From Cubamyces lactineus (lineage: Eukaryota; Basidiomycota; Agaricomycetes; Polyporales; Polyporaceae): a stretch of DNA of 64,000 nucleotides. Both the position numbers and the translations under genes were made by a program. This document shows positions 1 to 12,036 of the stretch, piece by piece. The stretch spans positions 1 through 64,000 of the forward strand of contig JACDTU010000009.1 in the NCBI GenBank assembly GCA_022376465.1. The letters are read 5' to 3'. A model generated the notes under the pieces. The model saw only the letters and a program-made list of their open reading frames with translations. It was not told where the DNA came from and did no database searches. Positions within the stretch are counted from its first letter, which is position 1, and each line of letters opens with the position of its first letter.

Positions 1-3000
1 AGCCTGAGTATGTCGGCGGTGGTGTAAGATCCTCCAGCTCTTTGCGGGATGCGCCCATGATCGACGTGTAGGCGCTGCGTACGGCACAGATCGATAGGCG
101 GAGGAACCATACGAAGCAACGCGATGAGCCGAGACGAGGCGCGCAGGGACACGCTACCAGACGCCCGTACGCTGTAGGAGAACCAAGGGGGGCGCTACGA
201 GCTCGAGCATGTACGCACGACGAGAAGGGGCGGTAACGCGCGAGAACCAGAGAACAAGAGAACAGGATGTGCGATTGAGTGAATGCGTGAAGCGCGCGTA
301 AAGAAGGCTAAGGCTCGAGGCTCGGACTCAAACTCAAACGCAAGATTGCGCGCTGAGTACGTCGTGCCGATACAACGGCCGTAAAGCCTTCAGCGTGTAG
401 TACTAGGGCAACCAGCGCCTATAGGACGGGATGAAGGTCGATGACGTCTTCGGTAGTGGTACGAGGATGTGTGAGGGTTATGAGGATGTGGGAACGAAGA
501 CAATGACGGGCGGCCGCTTGCAGCAGGGCTTACACAGACCGCGCGTCACAGGACCCCATATGTTGCGGTACGGCTGGACGAGCCGCGCTTGTGCGGGGCG
601 GAGGGCGCGTGTATCCAGAACGCCTGGGAAAGAAACCTGGGCACGGGAGGGGGGAGAGTAGGGGGGAGGTACTCAGGCAGATGCGCATGACGTGCACTCT
701 CGATCAATTGAGAACGAGGGCGACGACCAGCCCGAGGGGAACGGTTACCAAACTCCCATCGCCAACGGCGCGATGTCGATGGGCGCGCGTCGTTAGTCTT
801 GATGGGTGGTGCGGAGAGCGCGAAGCTGCTCTGTTCTGTATACGCGAAGAGCGTAAAACTGAATGGGCCGCAAGTTATTGCGAATTGCAGCGGGTCGGGG
901 AACACGCGTCCGCGCGTACTACGCAGTCGATACTTTCCTTTGCTGGTAGCTGGATGGTGGTCCGGGACGCCGGGGTTGCCCCGTCGACAAAGCGTTCGGC
1001 TAGGCAATAGCAGCGTAGACACATGTCCATGACATCGCCCCGGGATTGTCGCCGAACGGGGGGCGCGATCCTTTCGTGCCCTCGTTATGCTCCATGCGCA
1101 CTAACGTATCTGCAATTGCAAAAAGCGGTCAGCCCCCACTCCGCAACGCGCCCCCGCCATTCAACAGCGAGACGAGTCAGCGCATACTCGCGTCTGAGCT
1201 GCTTCTAGAAGCGAACCAAGACACCGACAGGCATCGCTGCACTCGCGCGTCCGTTAGCTCGAGGGTTGGGTATTGAGTGGCTGTCGCACCGACCCCCACA
1301 GGAGCATAGACAGTGCTGTGGCGCATTGTGGGTGCCGTCACAGCCACGATAGCCTAGCCAAGACTGCTTCACCTGGACTGCTTCGGCAGCAATAGCTCTC
1401 CGCGAAGCCGCGTTCGGGACGGACAGGGCAGTGGTAAGTATAGCCAGCGGCCTACGCGCCGTATAGACGCGGGGATGGTCCCGGAAGGAAGACTGCCTCA
1501 GAGGGAATGCCGCCCATTGTCGGGGAAAGTCGTGAGCGTGATCGCACTCCTACTATGTCCCGATCGTCGTCCGAACGAGACGTCGTCATCGACCACGCCT
1601 TGATCGGCCCTAAGTCCAAGATGCTTGCGTTGGTCATGGTCGACGGTGAAATCTGCGGAGATAGAAGACGGTGAATGACACGATGGTACAGTGCTGGGCT
1701 GAATGGGCGGTCGGCTTACCTCTACCGAGTCTGCTGGTGAAGTCATTCACGACGTATGATCGCTGCGGGCCATACGTCCTCCGACAGGGCGCGGGACGGT
1801 GTATAGACCCGGAGATAAGGCAAGAGAGGCAAACACATCATCTTGCACGTTGGAATGTCATTCCACCGAAACTTCTGGTCTGACCGCGTTCACAAGACAG
1901 GCTGTAGACTGCGCTCGGATCAAGAATATCATTGCCCATACTCTCGCAAATCGCACTATGGCTTGCGCGGGTAGGTGGACCTTACGGAAGAACTCGTAGG
2001 TGCCGAAGCGACTGTTGAGTACGCTCGGTGCCGTGAAGAGCTTCTAGGGCACGATCGTCGGGGCGAGCCGTTTCGCGCACAGGTCCTCTGAAGCATGCCC
2101 ATGCTAAATCCTGGCACCTGCTAATCTCGAGCGCTGGCGATATAAATAACGCGTCAAAAATAGCAGAGGGCTGCAAGAATAGCACAGACCGCGAATATAT
2201 GAGTGCCCATTGGGCGACGAAAGTAGAATGCACAAGATGAAAGTCAGCGGCGTTGGAGACCGCAAGGGAAATAAATGGCTGGGCTGGACGAGGAGAAACG
2301 CCAGCTGCGCGAACAGTCGAATGTCAAATTGCCCCTGGCACTTGTCGGGGCACTGCAAGCGCCTAAGCCCCAGATGGCGATCGGCGGCATGGTTCAGATG
2401 CCGCGGCAGACTCCGTTGCCGAAAATTAAGTTGCCTTGCCGAGGGATCCCATACATGGAGGACGGGACCCAAGGCAAGGTCAGACGACAAGCGGGATCAT
2501 CGTGGTTGCATCGGCGGCCAGAGGACGAGAAGGAGAGAGAGGGGACTGCTTATGAGAGCTTCTGGGCTGAAACGCGTGCAACGACGGGCGACTGTGGGGC
2601 GCGCGCTTGGTCGGGAGATCCAGGGAGCGGGAGACGACAAGGGGACGGCCTGCCGAGAAGGTGAAGGGTGACAGCCTGTGCACACGGTCGAGAAGAGCAG
2701 ACTGCGCCCAGCGATAGGGAGAAGGAGCGTCATTGGGATCTGAGGGGTCGGTCGATGATCTGAGCGGCCTAGATTGGAGGACAAGTGCCACGGTCGAGGA
2801 AGGAGATGAGAAAGAGCGAGTCACCAGACGAGATCGAACGGGAGAACCGGGATGAAGGAGGGTTCTGCGAGGCACGCTGGACGGACGGCGGTGAGAACGA
2901 TCTCTCGTGAGAGCAAGGGGAGGATGGGGTACGACGGAGAGGAGAAGATTTGATAGCAGATAGCCGAGAGAGTGTATGGCGAGCGTCTTGGAGAGGGCGT

Positions 3001-3350
3001 CGGCGTTGTGAAGCAGCTGGAGGGGAGGTCTGGACGAGATGATGGGCGTCGAGGCGGAAGGAGGAAGTGAATGGAGGGGAGGATGATGGAGGGGGAACGA
3101 GAGCGCGGTCTGCGGCGTGCTGCGGATTGACGGCATTGCGTGCGGTTGCAGTTGTGTGATTGGCAGGAGCATCGAAGGAGCTCCGAGCACGGCGTTTGCG
3201 GCTGCTTGCCCAATCGACTTATGTCCTCCTCTTGAAGCCACTCTCATCTTCCCTCCTGCCCACCACCCTCTGCTCTCCTCCCCACCCCCGCACGCTGCCA
3301 CCCAGCGCACACCACAGCCAGCTAGTCTCGTCCAAGCCCAGCTCGCACTC
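1..3350. other. Gene-poor leader region upstream of the MADS-box gene
   Basis: I see no gene I can support. Open frames are short, overlap on both strands and show no domain. The last 800 bases are strongly pyrimidine-biased on one strand, as in a fungal promoter and 5' leader; the 290-codon reverse frame at 2480-3352 is a by-product of this bias. Confidence 0.5.
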
Positions 3351-5977
3351 ATGGGGAGACGAAAGATCGAGATTCAACCCATCACGGTGCGCGTCGCATC
3401 TCCCCCTCGAAATAGCCCCGCCCCGCCGCATGCCAAGTATACGATGCGACGCGGACGCGGCCCCTCTGTCTTCTCGCCCACCAGCTGCTTATTTTGCGTC
3501 TTGCGCCCATCTATAGCACGAACGGAACCGTTCTGTCACCTTTTTAAAGGTCGGTCGCTATAAATATGTCAATTCTCTTGGCATCCACTTTAACACGCGC
3601 TCGATCACGCTCTGCACCCATCGTCGTACACAACTCCAGCGCAAGAACGGTCTCTTCAAGAAAGCCTATGAGCTCGGCGTCCTCTGCTCCGTAGACGTTG
3701 CTGTCATCATCTTTGGTGAGTCTCTGTGACCCATCTGTCCCACCTGCACCACACCGTGGCTTTCTCTTGGCATATACTTCGGCTCTGCGCCGATGTACGC
3801 TGCGCTTTCTGTGTTTGGCAGTCTGCGGATGGTCTATCCATGTGCAACCGCGGGGTAGACGGCAAACATACCGGGTTGGCTTGCTGGCAGACTGGCGCCA
3901 ACGTGTCGCTGCATCATCGGCGTTACAGAGTTTCGCTTGAACCTTGGGCTTTGTCCTGCCCATAAGCATCACCCCCGTCCTGTTCCGGCCTCATCGCCTT
4001 CTGGGAACGTAGCAGCATAGTTGCCATGGTGTATTTTGGCCTTTACGAACGAGTCCTTGTGGCTTGTGGATTTTTACTGCCCCCCTTACATTGGCCTCAG
4101 GCATGGTCATGTTGGTTTCTAACAACGCTGATGTCCGGACTCAGAGGAACGACCTGGCCACCATGCAAAACTCTATCAGTACTGCTCGACTGACGTCAAC
4201 GCAATGGTCCAACGTCATCTGCGGGTATGTGCCGCTTTTTCGCCGCTGTCTTCCCCGTAGTGTCTCACCCATTCCCACACAGTTCGATGGCGAGCGCGAT
4301 ACGAAGGGGCCTGCTGACTTCTCAAATAATAACAATAAGCAGGTCGATGACGCAGCGGACGATGACGACGACGGCGACGATGACGACAGCGCGCAAAAGC
4401 GGCGAGACGGTAACAAGCCTACGAAGGTGAAGGCGGAAGGGACTACACCCAACATTGTTCCAATACGACCTGGTCCGCCCTCGACCGACGTCTCCACCAG
4501 TCCAGAGGTTGTTCCTTTTCCCTAGGTCATTGCTACTGGGCAGTTTTCACTGATCCATTTCCCGGTTGCAGCTCGACTACCGGTCTAGCATGCGCGTATC
4601 GCCCACGGCAAGCACCTCCTCCCTGCCTATCTCCGGTGAAAGGCATACGTCCGCCATAACCTCTGCTACGCGTGGCGTGCCAATAAGCAACACCGCGAAA
4701 CGGCCGCGCCTCAGCGACGACGCCTCTCACGCAATACAGTCTGCGGCGGCCACGGTTGGCGCGAACTCTAACCATATCAGTAGCCCGACCTTCCCCTATC
4801 GAATAGATATCGACCTCCCTCCGTATTCCCTGTCACAATTGCACTCGCACCACCCGAGTCTGACCGCGCTATACTCGGGCGGCAACCCAATGGCCAACCT
4901 GATGAACGGCTCGCCCTCGTCATTCCTCTCACAATCGCCATTCGACCTCTCGCGTGGAAACAGTGCGGCCGCCGCGGCCGCGGCTCTGCGCGGAGTGACG
5001 TTCCCGCCCACCGGGCCGTCGCATTACTCGCCACACGGGCAGCAACAGTCCCCAAGCCTCTTCTCGCGCCCACAAAGCAGTCCACAGGGCGGCGGCGGGG
5101 GAGGGGGCCCACACTCGCACGGGAATTCGCACGCCCACGCGAGCGCGAGCACCCTGTTCGCGGACCTGCTCGGCGCGGCTGGCGAGCATGGGAATGGCGC
5201 GGGGCACCCGGGCGCGGCGGCAGCCCAATTCCCGACGTTCGATTGGCCTGTACACGCGTCTGCACCGTCGCAGCAGGGGGCGCAGGGGCAGCATGAGAAC
5301 GGTACGTGTGTGTCCGTTTGGAATCGCGACGACGTCGAGAGAGCCGGTGTTGTGTGGTGGTGCGACGCGGTGCTTCTGAGTGCGGCGCGGCGCGACGGGC
5401 ACCTCGTCTTCCTGCCTTTTTGCGCTGTACGGTGCTGGGCTCTCTGTTCCGTTTCACGTTCACTCTTCTTTCGCCGGTGGCGCGGGCGCGTAATGAACGG
5501 CGCGTCGAAAGGGTTTGTCACCCCTTCACGACTTTGGCCTTCTTCCCACGCGCGTCTCTTGTCTCCCGTCGTCCGCTCTCTCCCTCGTGCCCTCTTTCCT
5601 TTTTTGCCGTTCCGTCTGCTCCCTCCTGACTGCGCGTTGTGTGTCAAACCGCTGGCTGAACCGTTCTCCCGTACGCAGCAGCGCAAAATTCGCCCACGGT
5701 GGACAGCAGCAACTGGTTCGACTTCCTCTCCACCCCCACGACCACATCCAACGGCACCTCCGTCTCTGCGGTCGCGGCAGCCGCCGCCGCTGCGGGACTC
5801 TCCCTGCCCCCGCCGGTGCCCCCGCTGAATAACACGCGGTATGCGCCGTCCCCGGGTATGGGCCGGAAGCGCCTCCGGGACGAAGGCACGAGCGTCAGCG
5901 ACAGCGGCGAGAGCGACGAGCAGACGCGGAGGGAGCGCCCAGGCGTCAACGGCAACGGGGGAGAGCGCAACGGGTGA
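3351..5977 (+). CDS. RLM1: MADS-box transcription factor, MEF2/Rlm1 type
   Basis: DNA-binding regulator of the MEF2-like MADS class; the yeast relatives Rlm1 and Smp1 act below the cell-wall-integrity MAP kinase. My model has seven exons: 3351-3386, 3517-3549, 3640-3715, 4145-4224, 4283-4507, 4572-5301 and 5679-5977. They sum to 492 codons plus stop with all frames consistent. The MADS box is split over the first three exons: it begins [12 protein letters not shown], continues [11 protein letters not shown], then [16 protein letters not shown]. The MEF2-like extension ([14 protein letters not shown]) follows. Then come an acidic Asp-rich tract (from about residue 91), a long Ser/Ala/Gly/His-rich low-complexity region, and a C-terminus with a KRLRD-type basic patch. 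The ATG is the only one that gives the canonical MGRRKI start. The family assignment is firm; the role in wall-stress signalling is inferred from the family. Confidence 0.9.
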
Positions 5978-8212
5978 CTGCGCTGCCTCTAGCTCTGGCG
6001 GCCAGCCACCGTGCAGGCGACGCCCGGGAGCCTAGCGGCCGGTCGTGGTCTTCCCCCTCTCACTCTCCCTTTCCCTTAGACTGGATGCTCGTACGTGTGC
6101 TTCCCTTCCTGCGTTTGTCAGGTTGGACGTGGGCATGGACGCGGGCGCGGGTATGCGTGTGGACGCGAGAGGACCAGGACGGGGGTGGGTGTCCCGTGCA
6201 TATGCCTGTCTGCCTGTCAGGTGTACAGCAGCGCTGCTCCGACGAGCGGATACGGACGTCATCTGGGGAATGGGGACCGGGGGCCGTATGAGAGGGCCTC
6301 CTGTTGTCTCGTGCGCCGGTGTCGTGTGGAGGGTCGTTGTCAGAGTGTTGGAGGGTATACAATCATGAGAGGCTAGTGGACCGGGCGTTGTGTGGTATAG
6401 GGGGGCGTTTGGACCGTCGGTTTTCGAGCAGACTCGGCTTAGCAGTTAATTCCTTTCGTGTGTAGTTCGTACGTACAGCGTTATCGGCATATCTTGGGCA
6501 ACCCCCACTACTGACCGCTCTTCTGGTCGCATGCTCCTGATGGTAACCCATCGATGGCCGCTCAGGTTCAAAGCGGCGAGCTACCTACTGGCGCGGACTG
6601 CTGACGCAGTGACTCACGGGGCTGGTTGCTGACTGCGGTTCTGGTGGCAGTGCCCCAAGCTGGGCTCGTACCTGGTGGTGAGTACCTCCTCCTCCCTGGT
6701 CATCACACAAGGGTGCGAGCGAGTCTAGGTAAGTAATGCCTTCCACCTTTCGCATCTACCCATTGAACGATCATACGCTCGCATGTACACGTACGTTTGT
6801 AGAAAGCGCCCCGACTAAACGCGCGGGAACCTCCTCCAGGTACTACTAGGCCAGCTCGAAACGCGCCGAAGGACGTCCTCCTTGGATGATCTATCTACTG
6901 GGTGCCGTAACCGATGCGCCTATGTATCGATGTCAGCTCATCATGCCAGCATACGCGCCATGTGCATATCAACTGTTTCACGGACTCCGGTTTTCGTAGT
7001 GCGCGGCAGGACGCGCGACCTGCCGGAGAGAACCATCATGTGGATTGGGACATGCAGACGTCAACTCTGGCTGTGCTCGTTGAATTATGCATGGATCGCT
7101 GCCAGCTCGTTGGTAGGTTCGTTCGGCGGATTCGATGACCTCAAGCGTATCGCCGCGCACCCGTCGTGGATGACGTACGTTGTACGAGGTTGTAGCATAC
7201 GAGCAGGACGCCCAGCGTTGTGAGTGCTACTCCTTTCGGTTTCTCTCTCTACTCACAGAGCGCATTTGTCAACTTAGCACGGATGACTGAGCTGCTCCGC
7301 GCTACGATACTGGATCCAAGGTTGACCCGCCCACTCCAAGTTGAAGACATTTTAGAATCCAAGAAACCGGAGATAGTGAACCACACAAGCCATCCCCACT
7401 TGAAGTAAGTCTGAGGCAACAGGGGAACCACAACGACCGCCGCCCCTCTCCTACGACGTCACGCAGCCATCCGCGCCGAGTCTCTGCCTACAGCCATGGA
7501 GCGCTCCCTCAGTGATAGACCAGAGGTGCACATCAGCATGATGGGCCTTGGCTCCGAACCGCAGCGGAGTCCAACCCACTGTCGAATACGCGCCGTCGAC
7601 GCCGGGGTGTCCTATCCCGGTCACTGGCATTACTTGTTCTGCAGGCTCGCAAACCTTCGTCGTAACGCCGTGCGATTGTGACGCTCGGGAACCTAGACTC
7701 GTACCGCTTGGTTGGGCCAGTAGCCGTCTATGGACCGTTCGCCTCCCCAGAGGTATTGCACTATGCTTGCGGGTGCACATTCCTCCCGCGAATGCGGCAT
7801 GCCAGGGTGAGTCTTCAGGTTCCATCAAGTGTACGAGGGAGGTCATCGGGCCGGCGTCGCTCAAGCTGTTGTTAGTCATCGCGACCTGCGATGGGAATTT
7901 GGTCTCTGGGGTACGGTCGAGGCCTCGTGTTTCATATGTTTTGGCCATACTGGGCTGCATGGCCGAAGTGGACGACACGACATGGAATGGAAGCGGGAGG
8001 GCACGACACTCCGAACTCATCGCGGCGTCGTACAGCTGTTGACGTCATGCGCGCAGACGTGTGGACTTGGATGCACGCGACGATATGTGGACTTGGATGC
8101 ACGCGACAATATGTGGACTGTACAACGGCCAGACAGTAATCTGGCCATGTATAGTGCTCAGGCTTCACTCATCGCAGCCTCTCCTACAGATCTCGACCAA
8201 CCGGTGCAAAGA
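5978..8212. other. Intergenic region between MADS-box gene and terpene synthase
   Basis: The first few hundred bases are the likely 3' UTR of the MADS-box gene. Open frames of 164 (+) and 189 (-) codons overlap at 7450-8040, but neither shows a domain or a plausible splice pattern. A 26-bp tandem repeat lies at the right end. No gene is called. Confidence 0.4.
8061..8119. repeat. 26-bp tandem repeat, about 2.3 copies
   Basis: The unit GTGGACTTGGATGCACGCGA plus six bases is repeated at 8061-8086 and 8087-8112, differing at one base, with a partial third copy (GTGGACT) to 8119. It ends about 95 bp before the terpene synthase start codon, so it lies in that gene's promoter or 5' leader. Confidence 0.85.
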
Positions 8213-9485
8213 ATGTCCAACGCGGCTCTGTACATGATCGTCCCAGATACCATGGCGCACTGGCCGTGGTCTCGGCGTATCAATCCATACTATGAAGAGG
8301 TCGCCGCCGAGTCGGCGGAATGGCTGAGGTCCTTCGAAGCCTTTTCTCCCGGCCTGCAAGCCGTCTTCGACCGCTGCAAGTTCGGTGAGGCACTCTCATA
8401 ACTTGGCTCTCGCACTCGGCTCGATGCTAACCTGAGAGCACTTAACAGGTCTCCTTGCCGCGCTGGTTTACCCCGATGCTGACAAAGGTACGCCGTCGGG
8501 CACCTACGTGGAAATGTCAACTTGACGTCAGCGACGCGCAGAGCATTTCCGCGTCTGTTGCGACCTCATGAACATGTTATTTGTTGTGGACGAGCAGACG
8601 GACGTATCCGACCCGGTCAGAACTAAACTCATTATACAGACCGCCATAGACGGCCTGGTCCACCCACTTCGCCCTCCGTCTCGTGGCGAGCCCGTAATCG
8701 GGGAGATTGTCAGACAGTAAGTTAGCACTCTCGCAACTGCTTCATACATCCCCCGCAGACACTGGTACTAAGCGTCATATCGGTAGGTTCTGGAGAAGAG
8801 CGTTGAAGTTCGCTACTCCGCAAGCCCAATCCCGATTCAAGGACGTCTTCTCGCGCTATGTCCGCTCTCTTGTCGAGCAGAGCAAGATTCGAGACGATGG
8901 AGGATTTTGCAGCGTGGACGAGTACATGATGAACAGGCGTCTCGACGTCGGAACAGATCCCTGCTACGCCATCGCCGAGCTCAAGTATGGATTGCCGCAG
9001 GAGGTGTTCGATCACCCCCTTCTCCGGGAAGCGTCCGCGTGCGTTACCGACCTCGTGATCCTCGACAACGTGCGTATCCGCTGCACCCACTGTCCATGTC
9101 ATATCTTCTAATCTTGATGTTCGTACAGGACCTCGCTTCGTACCGCAAGGAGTACGCCATCGGGGACGTCCACAACATCATTCCCGTCGTCATGCGTGAC
9201 AAGGGTCTCGATCTGAACGAGGCCGTAGCGTGGCTCGCGGCGGAGCATGACCAAGTCGTCGACCGGTTCTGCGCGTTGTGGAAGGAGCTGGCTACGCTCG
9301 AGTTTGGCTCCGCTGAGCTGGACGATGCTTTCGGTGCATACGTGAACTATCTCGCGAATTGGCCCATCGCGAATGTATGCTGGAGCTTCGAAGGCGGGCG
9401 GTACTTTGGCAGCGATGGACCACGCGTCAGGTTGGAGAGGGTGGTGAAGTTGGAACGTAAATTGAAGGCTACTCAGGACGATTAG
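8213..9485 (+). CDS. Sesquiterpene synthase (class I terpene cyclase)
   Basis: Mg2+-dependent cyclisation of a prenyl diphosphate, probably farnesyl diphosphate, in the cytosol. Five exons, 8213-8384, 8449-8487, 8542-8716, 8787-9069 and 9129-9485, sum exactly to 341 codons plus stop, the usual length for basidiomycete sesquiterpene synthases. The aspartate-rich metal motif is DEQTD, residues 87-91. The second metal motif (NSE triad) is NDLASYRKE, with N223, S227 and E231; it is split by the last intron after N223. An RY pair (R314, Y315) near the C-terminus fits the diphosphate sensor of fungal enzymes. The N-terminus (PDTMAHWPWSRRINPYYEEV) is typical of the family. Neighbours are not obvious tailoring enzymes (no P450 or oxidoreductase adjacent), so a terpene gene cluster is not supported. 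The product cannot be predicted from sequence. Confidence 0.93.
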
Positions 9486-9698
9486 TGACTCGGTAAGGAG
9501 AAGTGCATGGTGCCAGTGTCTCGTAGTCCGCGTAAAACTGATTCTTCATTGTAGATTCGAATGACCTGCGCGTCTCAAAACTTAGACCAAATGGCTTGGA
9601 GAACCTTGCTTTACATGACTCCTCTGATCGTACATATAATGTTCTGTGAAACCTGACTGGCGTATGCGCTTGTAGATATCGAACTTCTGCTGCACCAA

Positions 9699-10558
9699 TT
9701 AAAGCCCCTGGTTCCACGCGCCCCCCTCGCCAGTGGGCTCCCGTGCGAGCTGGTCCAGTATCTCCCGCAATATCCTGAGCTGAATTTCGCTCAGCTTCCC
9801 CTCAACTCTCAGCTCACTCAGCCACGCGTCGCATGATACCATATTGCCCAGCACCCGCAGATACTGGGTATCTCCAATCCCGAGAGACCCAAGGAGCTCG
9901 ACAAGGCGTTCGGCGTCTGCGTAGGGTAGCTCGTATTCGAGGAGCATGTCTAAGATGTCATTGGGCGGGTCGAGGATGATTGCTTCGGTTTCGGTTGCGA
10001 TTCCGGTCTCTGACGGACTCGGCGTTGGAAAGATGAAGTAGGGCGATACCGAGCGATCTGGAGCAGAGGTAGGGCCATGGTAATACGATAGGGTTGTATT
10101 GGTGCCGTCCACTCTCGTAGTCCCCTCGCTGTTGCGACTGATTCCAGCAGCAGTTATTGGGAATCCTTTGTGAGTCACGGAGATGTTATCGGTCTGTAGA
10201 CCCGTAGAATGAGTCGAAGACTCGCTGTGGTATCGCTGCGTATGTCTACCGCTCTCTGCCGCCTGCTACCCGTGGTCAATGACTGCACGTTTAAGCGAGA
10301 AAAAACGAGTATATTGGAACCTACCGGTGCAGCATAACCAACCTCAGAGATATCGCCGTCTTCGATGCCGGCAAGTTGTGAGCTCAGACTGGGGCCGACC
10401 TCACTGCTACGCTCCGAGTACGATGATTCCGGTGCCGCAGTCAAGTCGCGTTCGATGGCGTCGATGGCAACTTCACTACTGTCTCTCGCAGGCGCCGTCA
10501 TAGAGTCGTCCTCGTCATGGGTGTAGCCGTGTTCCCCTTCTTTGTCGTACCTCCGCAT
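9699..10558 (-). CDS. Hypothetical protein, two exons, 242 aa
   Basis: Not recognised. Exons 10325-10558 and 9699-10193 join in phase 0 across a 131-nt intron and give 242 codons plus stop. The N-terminal half is polar, acidic and Ser-rich, probably disordered. The C-terminal half is a compact helical region rich in Leu and acidic residues (about residues 140-235, including EYELPYADAERLVELLGSLG and SEIQLRILREILDQL). A TATA-like box lies about 165 bp upstream of the chosen start at 10558. The frame remains open further upstream to about 10735 without an ATG, so an extra 5' exon is possible. It is convergent with the terpene synthase, with only about 210 bp between the stop codons. Confidence 0.65.
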
Positions 10559-10720
10559 GTATTTGGAGAGCTGAGCGCTCCGTGGGGTTCTAGAAGAGGT
10601 AGACTTTGGCGGCGGAGACTCCGCGCCTGCAGGAGCGGGAGCGGTATAGTTGATCTCGGTACTCCCACAGTCTGAGATTCTCTGCGAACGGCGACCCCCG
10701 GCCCATGTTCGCTGTTTGTG

Positions 10721-10730
10721 GTATTTATAA
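10721..10730 (-). promoter_or_regulatory. TATA-like box for the 9699-10558 gene
   Basis: Reads TTATAAATAC on the minus strand, about 165 bp before the proposed ATG. Position and sequence fit a fungal core promoter; no direct evidence of use. Confidence 0.35.
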
Positions 10731-10971
10731 CAACGCTACATATGATATCAGTCGTGTGGTATCATGTTCAAAAGCACAGAGGCGCGAACCTCATCGCGAG
10801 ATAGCTTCTTGCGGCCATGTTTAGTCACTCCCTTATAGGATGCAGAGGACGTATGCGTCTTGAGAGCAAGCTTTAGGTAGGATGTTATTGGCCATGCGTC
10901 TACGTAGTCATCGCGTAGAATGGTGGATTGAGATATGATCTACCCGCCTAGGATTAGTCGAGAGAAATAAG

Positions 10972-11239
10972 TCATAGAGGTGGGAACTCAAACTTCACCT
11001 CATCTTCGATCTGCGCTAGTTTTTCAGGATCTTGTCGTGAGTAGCTAACGGTGAGACTAATGTGGCGAGCTGCAACGTGACGGACCAGCCACTGCTCATT
11101 GTGCAAGATAAGGAGTTGGCCCGACCGTTCGGTGAATGCGACGTAACTCCACATACCATCAGTTTGGAAAACGTAAAGTAATCGTTGTCGAGTCGCATTT
11201 GAGACTGAAGCGACCTCGTGCGTGGTTTACGAAAGATTA
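10972..11239 (-). CDS. Possible C-terminal exon of an unrecognised small gene
   Basis: A frame of about 88 codons with protein-like composition, containing VFQTDGMWSYVAFTERSGQL and ending KFEFPPL before a stop. It has no ATG near its beginning apart from an internal methionine, so it would need an upstream exon, perhaps around 11240-11360, that I could not place. It may be a small basidiomycete-specific gene or a remnant. No domain recognised. Confidence 0.3.
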
Positions 11240-11956
11240 CTGAAGGCAAGAATCGTGGCACGGGAATGGGTGTAGACTGCTCTGATAAGATCATGAGGAT
11301 ATATCGTGCACATTCGAGGAGAAATATAAGCATACCGAGGTTCTTCTTGTGTGGCCTCATAGTGATAGAGAGAGAGCCAGTGATCAGCAGCTCAACCGGG
11401 CGGACAATCCTTATATATTGACCAGGGTCGATTAGCCGCAGGCCCCATGTCGGAGTAGGTAAGAGACTGTAAGAGACAACCCTGAGTCTAAGGATTGTCA
11501 GACGGTGTTCACGTAGGCCTTAATCTGTGCCTACGGATTGCACATCCTCAGGGCCACATCAAGCTTGGGGGCACATGGGGCCCGGGGCAGCCGCGAGCGA
11601 AACGCGTGGAGCGAATGCGATCATGTGACCGCGTACTTACCAAATGTGTTCCATGAGCGCTTCGTATAACGCTGGCTGTCTTTCGAAGCGGTAGCTCCTC
11701 TGCTACTGGTAGGTAGGCTTGCTCGAGTCACTGGCGAGTATTGCATTTATGGTTTGAGATGATGATATGGAAGCAACGGGACCGTCGCCTCGTGGCAATG
11801 GGAACCTGCTGTGCAAGACTTCCATGACGTTTGTACCAAGCGGGTGCGTAGTACGTAGTATCCACTCCACCGGTGCCAAGAAACGTACGTTGCGGAGGAT
11901 CAACACGACCCATCTCTTCCATGATATCATAATCCTGCAGTATGCGTGTTGCTGAG

Positions 11957-11965
11957 TATATAAAT
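11957..11965 (+). promoter_or_regulatory. TATA box of the histidine phosphatase gene
   Basis: TATATAAAT, 72 bp upstream of the ATG at 12037, a good distance for a fungal TATA promoter with a short leader. Confidence 0.55.
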
Positions 11966-12036
11966 CAACTCGGCGAATGGCAAAAGCCCGCCGACTTCCC
12001 TTTGACCGGTGACCCTTGCGCAATCCTGACCCTATT

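Noticed and set aside
2480..3352. 290-codon minus-strand frame overlapping the MADS-box promoter
   Set aside because: Composition is Ser/Pro/Arg-rich from pyrimidine-biased DNA, there is no domain, and it lies in the expected promoter of the firmly supported MADS-box gene.
4777..5686. Long minus-strand frames antisense to the MADS-box gene
   Set aside because: They are Arg-rich mirror frames of the GC-rich low-complexity exon; the plus-strand exon chain fits perfectly.
7451..8042. Overlapping 189-codon (-) and 164-codon (+) frames
   Set aside because: Mutually overlapping, no motifs, no splice support; typical chance frames in GC-rich DNA.
10559..10735. Upstream extension of the 9699-10558 gene
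   Set aside because: The frame is open and protein-like, but it has no ATG and contains the TATA-like box; I could not place an upstream exon.
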